Part shown: positions 7,353-12,907 of the stretch, piece after piece
Layout of the letters: each line of letters begins with the position of its first letter
Position numbering within the stretch: position 1 is the first letter of the stretch
From: RUG11198 sp964600615
Lineage (GTDB): Bacteria > Bacillota_I > Bacilli_A > RF39 > UBA660
Direction: 5' to 3'
Assembly: GCA_964600615.1 (NCBI GenBank)
Contig: CAZRJK010000027.1
Location: forward strand, 1-13,068
Length of the DNA stretch: 13,068 bases
Notes under the pieces: model-generated
The model's database searches: none
What the model saw: only the letters and a program-made list of their open reading frames with translations
What the model was told of the DNA's origin: nothing
Program-made: the position numbers and the translations under genes

Positions 7353-7361
7353 TGATAAAAT
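7353..7361 (+). promoter_or_regulatory. Possible extended -10 promoter of ezrA
   Basis: TGATAAAAT (TGn plus TAAAAT at 7356-7361) lies 37 bases before the ezrA start, after the typA terminator. No clear -35 box is seen in the A-rich DNA upstream. Since typA ends in a good terminator, a promoter must lie in 7314-7397; this is the best candidate there. Confidence 0.4.
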
Positions 7362-7397
7362 GATTATATATAACTTTTTAGGAAAGTAGGTGATAAT

Positions 7398-9101
7398 ATG
7401 AACAATGTTGCATTAATGATTTTAACTACTATAATAATATCAGCAATCTTAATACTTGGAACATTTCTTTTTCTAAGAAGAAAAGAAAGTAAGAAATATA
7501 AAAAAGAAATAAACAATTTAGATGTTGAAAAAAACCAATTAATAAACGTTGAAATATTATCAGAAATGACTAAAGTAAAAGAATTAGTAAAAACAGAAAA
7601 TCTTCAGCATAAATTAGATGCTTGGGATAAAACTTTTAACTACATAAAAGATGAAATGCTTCCTCAAATATCAGAAGATATAACTAACGTTGATTTTTTA
7701 GTTGATAAACATGATTTTAAAAGTGCCGTTAAAAAAATGACTAATATTGAACTAGAAATAGATAGATTGAAAAAGAAAAGTAATAATCTAATAAAAGAAA
7801 TAAAATTAATTACTAACAGCGAAGAAAGAAACAGAGCCTTAATAACTAAATTAAAAGTATCTTATCGAGAATTACAAACAAAATTTGAAAGATGCATAAA
7901 AGAATATGGAGATGTAGATGTAGCCATAAAAAAAGAATTTACAAAAACAGAAAAGAAATTTCAAAAATTTGAGGACGCTATGGACAACAATGACTATGTC
8001 GAAGTAGAAAAAATAGTATTAGTTATTGAAGAAGAAATAGAAAAATTAAAGAAAATACTTGAAGAAGTACCTAAGATAGTATTAGCAACTAGCGTGTTAA
8101 TACCTGGAAAAATAAATGAAACAAAAACAATATATTCAAGAATGATAAGAGATGGATACCCATTAGATTATTTAAACGTTGATTACAATCTTAAAGAAAT
8201 AGAAAACAAAACTGATGAAATAATGGAAAAAGTAAAAAAACTTGATATAGATACCAGCGAATCTAACGTTGAATTAAAAACAATAATAGATTATTTTAAT
8301 GGTCTATTAGCTGACTTTGAAAAAGAAAGAGAATGTAAAGATACATTTAAAGAAGGATGCAAAAAATTCAGATTAAAACTAGAGAAGGTTAATAAAGTAT
8401 TATATGATATTTATGTCCAAATAGACGATATAAAAGTAACTTATGATTTAACAGAAAAAGAAATAAACAAATTTAGTGCTTTAAATCAAAATTTAGAAAC
8501 AATTAATGAAGATTTTAAAACATTGTTAGAAGAAGGTAAAAGTAAAACCTTTGCTTATTCTAAATTAAACGACGAATTAGATGGTTTAGCTGTCAAACTA
8601 TCCAGATTACAAGATGATTTAGATTTTCAATTACGATCAATAACAAGCATGAAAGATGATGAATATAGGGCTAAAGAACAACTAAAAACAATTCAAGATT
8701 TATTAAGAGAAGCAAAACATAAATTAAAAGATTATAAATTACCAGTAATACCAAGTAATTATTATGTAGAATTAAAAGAGGCACAAGATGCTATAAAAGA
8801 AATAGCCAAAGAATTAGACAAAAAACCTATTGTAATAAAAATACTAAATATCAGAGTAGATACAGCTAGAGATTTAGTTTTCAAAATATATAATAAAACT
8901 AATGATATGATAAAATCATCGATGATGAGTGAAAAGATGATTGTTTATGGTAATAGATATAGAAGTACTTATCCTGAAGTGGAACAAAAATTGGAATCTG
9001 CAACAACATTATTTTATAAAGGACAATACGAGAAATCACTAAATCTATCGATAGAGGCAATAGAAAAAATTGAAGGTAATCAGCCAAACAAAAAAAAATA
9101 A
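7398..9101 (+). CDS. ezrA: Septation ring formation regulator EzrA
   Basis: A 567-residue protein, close to the 562 residues of B. subtilis EzrA. A single N-terminal membrane helix (about 7-26) is followed by R-R-K-E-S-K-K, which fixes the body in the cytoplasm, and then by four or five spectrin-like coiled-coil blocks rich in Lys, Glu and Leu. The family's conserved C-terminal patch is plain: M-I-V-Y-G-N-R-Y-R-S (514-523), then L-E-S-A-T-T-L-F-Y-K-G-Q-Y-E-K-S-L and I-E-A-I-E-K-I-E-G. In known species EzrA binds FtsZ, limits Z-rings to midcell and links them to wall synthesis. The ribosome site is AGGTGAT. No terminator separates it from the two genes downstream, so it probably heads a three-gene operon. 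Confidence 0.93.
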   Translation: MNNVALMILTTIIISAILILGTFLFLRRKESKKYKKEINNLDVEKNQLINVEILSEMTKVKELVKTENLQHKLDAWDKTFNYIKDEMLPQISEDITNVDFLVDKHDFKSAVKKMTNIELEIDRLKKKSNNLIKEIKLITNSEERNRALITKLKVSYRELQTKFERCIKEYGDVDVAIKKEFTKTEKKFQKFEDAMDNNDYVEVEKIVLVIEEEIEKLKKILEEVPKIVLATSVLIPGKINETKTIYSRMIRDGYPLDYLNVDYNLKEIENKTDEIMEKVKKLDIDTSESNVELKTIIDYFNGLLADFEKERECKDTFKEGCKKFRLKLEKVNKVLYDIYVQIDDIKVTYDLTEKEINKFSALNQNLETINEDFKTLLEEGKSKTFAYSKLNDELDGLAVKLSRLQDDLDFQLRSITSMKDDEYRAKEQLKTIQDLLREAKHKLKDYKLPVIPSNYYVELKEAQDAIKEIAKELDKKPIVIKILNIRVDTARDLVFKIYNKTNDMIKSSMMSEKMIVYGNRYRSTYPEVEQKLESATTLFYKGQYEKSLNLSIEAIEKIEGNQPNKKK

Positions 9102-9167
9102 AATATTTACTTTTTAATAAATTTGTGGTAACCTTTTAATATAGGTAAGAGTAAAAAGGAGGATATA

Positions 9168-9815
9168 ATGAGTTTCGTAAATTTCTTAATTAAATACTAT
9201 ATATACATAATGATAATAATAGTAATACTAATACTAGGTGTAATAGGTTTTATTGTAGATACAAAGAATAAAAATAAAAAAGATAAAAATTTAAAAGAAG
9301 GTGAAAATATGGAAAATAACACAAATTTTGAACAACCAGTAGTTGAAAACACACAACCAACAATGCAACCACAAAATAATATTTTAACAGAAACTCAAAC
9401 TCCACAATTAGACCCAGTTGCAGCAATGCAACCACAACCAGAAGCAGCAATGCCACAAATTGATCCAATGGCACCAGTACCACCACAACCAGAAGCAGCA
9501 ATGCCACAAATTGATCCAATGGCACCAGCAGCACCACAACCAGAAGCAGCAATGCCACAAATTGATCCAATGGCACCAGTACCACCNNNNNNNNNNNNNN
9601 NNNNNNNNNNNNNNNNNNNNNNNNNNNNNNNNNNNNNNNNNNNNNNNNNNNNNNNNNNNNNNNNNNNNNNNNNNNNNNNNNNNNNNCAAATTGATCCAAT
9701 GGCACCAGCAGCACCACAACCAGAAGCAGCAATGCCACAAACTGGTCCACAGATTACTACGACTGAAAATGCTCAACCATTTGATGTTACTAATATGTTC
9801 TCAAATAATAGATAA
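9168..9815 (+). CDS. Membrane-anchored protein with a Pro/Gln-rich 17-residue tandem repeat (interrupted by an assembly gap)
   Basis: I do not recognise a family. Residues 1-9 are followed by one membrane helix (about 10-30) and the basic stretch D-T-K-N-K-N-K-K-D-K, so the remainder should be cytoplasmic. A short Asn/Gln/Thr-rich linker leads into tandem copies of Q-I-D-P-M-A-P-(VP or AA)-P-Q-P-E-A-A-M-P, and the protein ends in N-A-Q-P-F-D-V-T-N-M-F-S-N-N-R. The 100 N at 9587-9686 hide an unknown number of repeats, so the true length is unknown; the frame is the same on both sides. The ribosome site AAGGAGG (9156-9162) is strong. A second start, Met48 (9309), has its own GAAGGTG site and would give a form without the membrane helix. 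It lies 66 bases after ezrA with no promoter or terminator seen. The layout of N-terminal anchor plus Pro/Gln-rich tail recalls ZipA, but no ZipA domain is visible. Confidence 0.8.
   Translation: MSFVNFLIKYYIYIMIIIVILILGVIGFIVDTKNKNKKDKNLKEGENMENNTNFEQPVVENTQPTMQPQNNILTETQTPQLDPVAAMQPQPEAAMPQIDPMAPVPPQPEAAMPQIDPMAPAAPQPEAAMPQIDPMAPVPXXXXXXXXXXXXXXXXXXXXXXXXXXXXXXXXXXQIDPMAPAAPQPEAAMPQTGPQITTTENAQPFDVTNMFSNNR
9405..9737 (+). repeat. 51-bp in-frame tandem repeat
   Basis: Units start at 9405 (diverged: Q-L-D-P-V-A-A-M-Q-P-Q-P-E-A-A-M-P), 9456, 9507, 9558 (cut by the gap) and 9687, the last followed by a broken start of another copy (Q-T-G-P-Q). Apart from the first copy, the visible parts of the units are identical except for GTACCA versus GCAGCA in the middle, which encode VP and AA and alternate VP, AA, VP, gap, AA. 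The unit is about 49% G+C, far above its surroundings, and has few T residues on the coding strand. Since 51 is a multiple of 3, changes in copy number keep the frame. Confidence 0.95.
9587..9686. other. Assembly gap of exactly 100 N inside the repeat
   Basis: One hundred N residues replace part of the repeat tract. The flanking repeat phase requires 22 + 51n missing bases (22, 73, 124 ...), and 100 is not in that series, so the run is a conventional placeholder and not a measured length. Confidence 0.97.
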
Positions 9816-9837
9816 TAATAGTTAAAAAGACTATTAT
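9815..9837 (+). other. Intergenic hairpin without a T tract
   Basis: An 8-bp stem ATAATAGT (9815-9822) with ACTATTAT (9830-9837) and a 7-base loop overlaps the last base of the repeat-protein stop codon and sits just before the ribosome site of the next gene. No T run follows, so it is not a standard terminator; it could affect mRNA processing or stability between the two genes, or be chance. Confidence 0.35.
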
Positions 9838-9850
9838 AGAAAGGATTAAT

Positions 9851-10324
9851 ATGGATAATAACAACTTAAACAATAATCCAGAAACTAATAACACTTACCA
9901 TGCAACAACAAATTTAAACACAGCCATGGAAAATCCAGAATTTGTCACGGGAAGTGCTACAGGTATTAATATTGAAGATAATACAAATTATCAAAATAAC
10001 AATCAAAATCTTATGAATAATACAATGACAGGTGAAACAAATCAATATGATAATAATAGTTTTGGAAATCCAACAACAGAAACAAATCAAACACCAAATT
10101 TCACAGATTATAGTAGCGAATATCAAACCGATTTTTATAATACAGCTGATAATAACAATTATTATTCATATGAACCAATCTTACAAGAAAAAAAGAATAA
10201 TTCCAACGTAATGTCAGAAATTATTCATTCTAAAGAAGCAAAATTAATGGTATTAATAATATTTATATTAATATTATTTCTATTAATAATACCATATATA
10301 TATGATTTCTTTATAAAGTTATAA
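9851..10324 (+). CDS. Asn-rich tail-anchored membrane protein of unknown function
   Basis: A 157-residue protein with no recognised domain. Residues 1-120 are low-complexity, dominated by Asn, Thr, Gln and Tyr with almost no positive charge, and are probably disordered. A short basic segment (K114-K115, H126-S-K-E-A-K131) precedes a single C-terminal membrane helix (about 132-152) and the tail D-F-F-I-K-L. By the positive-inside rule the long N-terminal part is cytoplasmic. AAAGGA lies just upstream of the ATG. It is the third gene after ezrA, 35 bases from the repeat protein, and is followed by a strong terminator. Its stop overlaps the end of the convergent RNHCP gene by six bases. Asn richness partly reflects the AT-rich genome, yet it far exceeds that of its neighbours. 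Confidence 0.75.
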   Translation: MDNNNLNNNPETNNTYHATTNLNTAMENPEFVTGSATGINIEDNTNYQNNNQNLMNNTMTGETNQYDNNSFGNPTTETNQTPNFTDYSSEYQTDFYNTADNNNYYSYEPILQEKKNNSNVMSEIIHSKEAKLMVLIIFILILFLLIIPYIYDFFIKL

Positions 10325-10624
10325 ATTAATTACACTTAATTTAATTATTTTATCAAAATCATCGTCGGAAGCGACGATGTTTTTATGTGTTAAACCACAT
10401 TTGGCACATCTATATATTATTTTATAAGTATCACGATATTTCTCTATGCCAATAGGTACCAATAATCCAAAACAATCATTTTTCCTATCACCTGGATTAA
10501 TATCAACATGTTTAGAATACAAACAATATGGACAATGATCTCTAGCAGTATATCCTAATTTATTAACCATTTTATGACAATTATCACATAAAAAATCCTC
10601 ATCAACCATATTAAACTTCTTCAT
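10319..10624 (-). CDS. RNHCP-domain zinc-ribbon protein
   Basis: A 101-residue protein matching the small RNHCP family. The defining block reads A-R-D-H-C-P-Y-C-L-Y-S-K-H-V-D (27-41), with Asp in place of the usual Asn in R-N-H-C-P, followed by G-D-R-K-N-D-C-F-G. Cysteine pairs C13/C16, C31/C34 and C73/C76, with C51, can bind zinc. The C-terminus has the family's K-N-x-x-x-S/A-D-D-D pattern. Start at 10624 is supported by GGTGAT just upstream. The family's biochemical role is unknown; zinc ribbons of this size often bind nucleic acid or ribosomes. It converges on the ezrA operon, with a 6-base overlap of the two genes, and carries that operon's terminator inside its codons 82-88. Confidence 0.88.
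   Translation of the reverse strand: MKKFNMVDEDFLCDNCHKMVNKLGYTARDHCPYCLYSKHVDINPGDRKNDCFGLLVPIGIEKYRDTYKIIYRCAKCGLTHKNIVASDDDFDKIIKLSVINL
10360..10384 (+). terminator. Terminator of the ezrA operon, embedded in the antisense RNHCP gene
   Basis: A perfect, GC-rich 8-bp stem CATCGTCG (10360-10367) with CGACGATG (10372-10379) and a GAAG loop is followed by five T residues (10380-10384). It lies 36 bases beyond the stop of the Asn-rich gene, within codons 82-88 of the RNHCP gene on the other strand. It is by far the most GC-rich hairpin in the window. Confidence 0.85.
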
Positions 10625-10639
10625 AATATCACCATCAAA

Positions 10640-10648
10640 ATTATATCA
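10640..10648 (-). promoter_or_regulatory. Extended -10 promoter of the RNHCP gene
   Basis: On the minus strand TGATATAAT is a perfect extended -10 element (TATAAT 10645 to 10640). Transcription would start near 10633, right at the GGTGAT ribosome site (10633 to 10628), leaving a leader of only about 9 nt before the ATG at 10624. Confidence 0.45.
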
Positions 10649-10687
10649 TAAAATATAAATAAATACATATAATTAATTGGTGAAAAT

Positions 10688-11236
10688 ATGAAAAAGAAAA
10701 ATAACAGTAATAAAATAATCATAAGCTTTATAAACAAAATACTATTTTGCACTATTTTATTTTTAGTAGCAGCAATTATTTCAAAAACAAACCCCACTTA
10801 CAAAGAAAAAATAAAAAACTATTTATATAATCAAAACTTTAACTTTTCTACCATAAGAAATATTTATAACAAATACTTAGGAGGAATATCCCCAATAAAA
10901 AAAGATGAAACAGTATTTAATGAAAAAATAAAGTATAATAATATCTCTTCATATAAAGATGGAGCAAAATTAGAAGTAGAAAAGAATTATTTAGTACCAA
11001 ATCAAGAAAAGGGAATAGTAGTATTTATAGGTAATAAAGATAATTATAATAATTCTATAATAGTAGAAAATGATAATGGAATAGACATCTTATATGGAAA
11101 TATCTGTAACACTAATTTAAAGTTATATGACACCATAGAGAAAAACACTTACTTAGGAGAATCATGCGATAATTATATATATATAACTTATACCACTGGA
11201 GATAAAGTACTAGATTATAAAAACTATTTATCATAA
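10688..11236 (+). CDS. Degenerate M23 (LytM-type) membrane protein, SpoIVFA-like
   Basis: A 182-residue protein with one N-terminal membrane helix (about 10-32), a linker and a C-terminal domain (about 95-182) shaped like an M23/LytM peptidase: G-I-V-V-F-I-G (109-115), I-I-V-E-N-D-N-G-I-D-I-L-Y-G-N-I (124-139), then L-Y-D-T-I-E-K-N-T-Y-L-G-E. The zinc ligands are absent: Y-G-N-I stands where active enzymes have a Y-G-H-like motif, and Y-I-Y-I-T-Y (163-168) where they have H-x-H. It is therefore a binding rather than cutting domain, as in SpoIVFA and in some SpoIIQ proteins. SpoIVFA anchors the SpoIVFB protease during sporulation, but the next gene here is a Xer recombinase and no M50 protease is present in the window. 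GGTGA precedes the ATG. Fold: fairly sure; SpoIVFA role: inferred. Confidence 0.7.
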   Translation: MKKKNNSNKIIISFINKILFCTILFLVAAIISKTNPTYKEKIKNYLYNQNFNFSTIRNIYNKYLGGISPIKKDETVFNEKIKYNNISSYKDGAKLEVEKNYLVPNQEKGIVVFIGNKDNYNNSIIVENDNGIDILYGNICNTNLKLYDTIEKNTYLGESCDNYIYITYTTGDKVLDYKNYLS

Positions 11237-11246
11237 GTTAATACTA

Positions 11247-11275
11247 TTTACAAAAAAAAATTAAAAATATATAAT
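11247..11275 (+). promoter_or_regulatory. Sigma-A promoter of the Xer recombinase gene
   Basis: TTTACA (11247-11252) and TATAAT (11270-11275) are separated by the ideal 17 bases, within an A-rich spacer. The predicted transcription start near 11282 falls inside the AGAGGT ribosome site (11281-11286), giving a leader of about 12 nt. Confidence 0.65.
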
Positions 11276-11293
11276 AAAATAAGAGGTAAAGAT

Positions 11294-12169
11294 ATGAAGT
11301 ATATAGAAGATTTTATTAAATATTTAAAAGTAATAAAAAAAGATTCTAATTATACCCTTATTAATTATCAAGATGATATAGAAGAACTATATGATTTTAA
11401 TACTGATCTGTTAAACATAGATGAAACTATAGTAAGGGAATACTTAGAATATCTATATTCAAAAGGATTAAATAGAAATACCATTTCCAGAAAACTAAGT
11501 GCAATAAGAAGTTTTTATAATTATTTATTAAAAGAAAACATTATAAAAACAAATTATTTTAATGAGATATCTAATCCTAAAAAAGCTAAAGCTTTACCCA
11601 AATACGCAAAAGATAATGACTTAGAAAAGATGTTTAATTCATTTAATAAAGAAAAACCATTAGATCAAAGAAATAAATTAGTATTAGAAATGCTATATGC
11701 AACTGGTATAAGAGTAAGTGAATTAGTAAATATTAAACTAAATGATATCGATAAATATAATAATAGTATAAAAATATTAGGTAAAGGCGCAAAAGAAAGA
11801 ATAGTCTTTTATGGATCTTTTTGTGAAGATATTCTAAATCTTTATCTAAAAGATGGAAGAAATAAATTACTAAAAGGAAAAAGTAATGAATACTTATTCA
11901 TAAACAAAAATGGGACAAGGCTATCAGATAGATATATAAGAACAATGATAGATAACATAGTAAAAAAATGCGCTATAGATTATCATATCTCTCCCCATAC
12001 ACTAAGGCACACCTTTGCTACGGATATGTTAAATGCTGGAGCAGATTTAATAAGCGTAAAAGAACTATTAGGACATACTAACTTAAACACAACAAGTATT
12101 TATACCCATGTATCAAATGAACAAATAAAAAAAGTATATAATTTTGCTCATCCAAGAGCAAAAAAGTAA
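11294..12169 (+). CDS. xerC: Tyrosine recombinase XerC/XerD
   Basis: A 291-residue site-specific recombinase with an N-terminal SAM-like DNA-binding domain (T-I-S-R-K-L-S-A-I-R-S-F-Y-N-Y-L) and a complete catalytic set: Arg140 (A-T-G-I-R-V-S-E-L), Lys164 (G-K-G-A-K-E-R), His235-x-x-Arg238 (H-T-L-R-H-T-F-A-T), His261 (L-L-G-H) and nucleophile Tyr270 (S-I-Y-T-H-V). Spacing follows E. coli XerD closely. Family enzymes resolve chromosome dimers at dif with FtsK. The ending V-Y-N-F-A-H-P-R-A-K-K is closer to XerC than XerD, but the symbol is provisional, because some lineages use a single Xer. The HPRA ending, normal length and housekeeping neighbours argue against a phage integrase. The thymidine kinase gene follows 10 bases later; its ribosome site overlaps this stop codon. 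Confidence 0.9.
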   Translation: MKYIEDFIKYLKVIKKDSNYTLINYQDDIEELYDFNTDLLNIDETIVREYLEYLYSKGLNRNTISRKLSAIRSFYNYLLKENIIKTNYFNEISNPKKAKALPKYAKDNDLEKMFNSFNKEKPLDQRNKLVLEMLYATGIRVSELVNIKLNDIDKYNNSIKILGKGAKERIVFYGSFCEDILNLYLKDGRNKLLKGKSNEYLFINKNGTRLSDRYIRTMIDNIVKKCAIDYHISPHTLRHTFATDMLNAGADLISVKELLGHTNLNTTSIYTHVSNEQIKKVYNFAHPRAKK

Positions 12170-12179
12170 GGAGTAAATT

Positions 12180-12770
12180 ATGCAAGGTGAATTAAATTTT
12201 TATTATGGCCCAATGGGTTGTGGAAAGACTAGAGAATTATTAAAAACACTACATAGTAAACAAGAAGATGGTTTTAATGTAGCAGTTTTAAAACCACAAA
12301 TAGACAAAAAAGGAGACAATTACATAGTATCAAGAGATAATAATAAATATCAAGTAGATTTCCTTGTAAGAAAAACAGATAATATTTATTTTCTAATATG
12401 TAGATATTTAACTAATAGAAATTTAGATTTTCTCTTAGTTGATGAAGCACAATTTTTAGATAAATACCAAATAGACGAATTATCTAATATCGTAGATATA
12501 TTGAATATAACGGTAATCTGTTATGGACTAAAGACTGATTTCAAAGGAGAATTATTTCCTGGATCAAAAAGATTAATTGAAATATCTGATAATATTATCG
12601 AAATGGAAAGACAATGCAGCTGTGGTAGAAAGAAAATATATAACATGAGATTAGAAAATAATATACCAGTATTTGAAGGAAATCAAATAGCAATAGATGG
12701 GGTAGAAGCAACCTATGAAGCAAAATGTCGCAGTTGTTATAAAAAATTAAAGAAAAAATATAAAAAATAG
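12180..12770 (+). CDS. tdk: Thymidine kinase
   Basis: A 196-residue cytosolic type II thymidine kinase that phosphorylates thymidine to dTMP with ATP in nucleotide salvage. Seen: Walker A G-P-M-G-C-G-K-T (10-17), the D-E-A-Q-F box with likely catalytic Glu89, the G-L-K-T-D-F-K-G-E-L-F-P-G-S segment (116-129) that holds the substrate, and four zinc-binding cysteines, 146, 148, 183 and 186. The first pair is spaced C-x-C followed by G, as I recall for the E. coli enzyme. Translation starts at ATG 12180 after AAGGAG, which overlaps the recombinase stop, so the two genes are probably co-transcribed. The pairing with a Xer gene has no evident functional meaning. Confidence 0.93.
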   Translation: MQGELNFYYGPMGCGKTRELLKTLHSKQEDGFNVAVLKPQIDKKGDNYIVSRDNNKYQVDFLVRKTDNIYFLICRYLTNRNLDFLLVDEAQFLDKYQIDELSNIVDILNITVICYGLKTDFKGELFPGSKRLIEISDNIIEMERQCSCGRKKIYNMRLENNIPVFEGNQIAIDGVEATYEAKCRSCYKKLKKKYKK

Positions 12771-12780
12771 AAAAATAATA

Positions 12781-12809
12781 TTGACTTAAATTAATATTTT
12801 TGATATATT
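12781..12809 (+). promoter_or_regulatory. Strong promoter of rpsL (str operon)
   Basis: TTGACT (12781-12786) and TATATT (12804-12809) are 17 bases apart, and TGA just before the -10 box makes it an extended -10 as well. This is the best sigma-A promoter in the window, as expected for a ribosomal protein operon. Predicted transcription start is near 12816, giving a leader of about 92 nt, much longer than the others here. Confidence 0.8.
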
Positions 12810-12827
12810 AATCATGTTCGTAAATTT

Positions 12828-12888
12828 AGGTTTTGTTTGAGGACAAAACTTATCTTTAGAAGTAAAAACGACACACCTGGATATGTGT
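12828..12888 (+). promoter_or_regulatory. Structured leader of rpsL with two hairpins
   Basis: Hairpin 1 pairs AGGTTTTGT (12828-12836) with ACAAAACTT (12843-12851), nine pairs including one G-U, around the loop TTGAGG. Hairpin 2 pairs ACACA (12871-12875) with TGTGT (12884-12888) around an 8-base loop, and ends just before the AAAGGAGG ribosome site (12892-12899). Neither has a T run, so they are not terminators. They may bind a ribosomal protein or affect initiation; I cannot match them to a named leader motif. Confidence 0.45.
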
Positions 12889-12907
12889 ATGAAAGGAGGC
12901 AATATTA

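Noticed and set aside
9405..9737. Regular short tandem repeat, considered as a CRISPR array
   Set aside because: The 51-bp units are directly adjacent without unique spacers and form an intact reading frame of an anchored protein.
9250..9825. Long open frames on the minus strand and in a second plus frame through the repeat
   Set aside because: They are open only because the repeated unit lacks stops in those frames and because N is read through; they have no ribosome sites and give meaningless Leu/Val- or His/Gln/Trp-rich peptides.
10308..10317. CTTTATAAAG-type palindrome at the end of the Asn-rich gene as a terminator for the RNHCP gene
   Set aside because: It has no loop and no T run on the minus strand, so it does not meet the requirements for a terminator.
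11294..12169. Tyrosine recombinase as the integrase of a mobile element
   Set aside because: Length, spacing of catalytic residues and the HPRA ending fit housekeeping Xer proteins; there is no tRNA, att-like direct repeat or phage gene nearby, and base composition does not change.
12612..12740. Thymidine kinase zinc site with C-x-C instead of C-x-x-C, considered as a defect
   Set aside because: I recall the same C-x-C-G spacing in E. coli-type thymidine kinases, so it is a normal variant.
12771..12801. Weak hairpin after the thymidine kinase gene, AAAAATAATA with TAATATTTTT
   Set aside because: It is all A/T with an internal mismatch and an 11-base loop, has no extra T tract, and overlaps the -35 box of the rpsL promoter; too weak to call a terminator.
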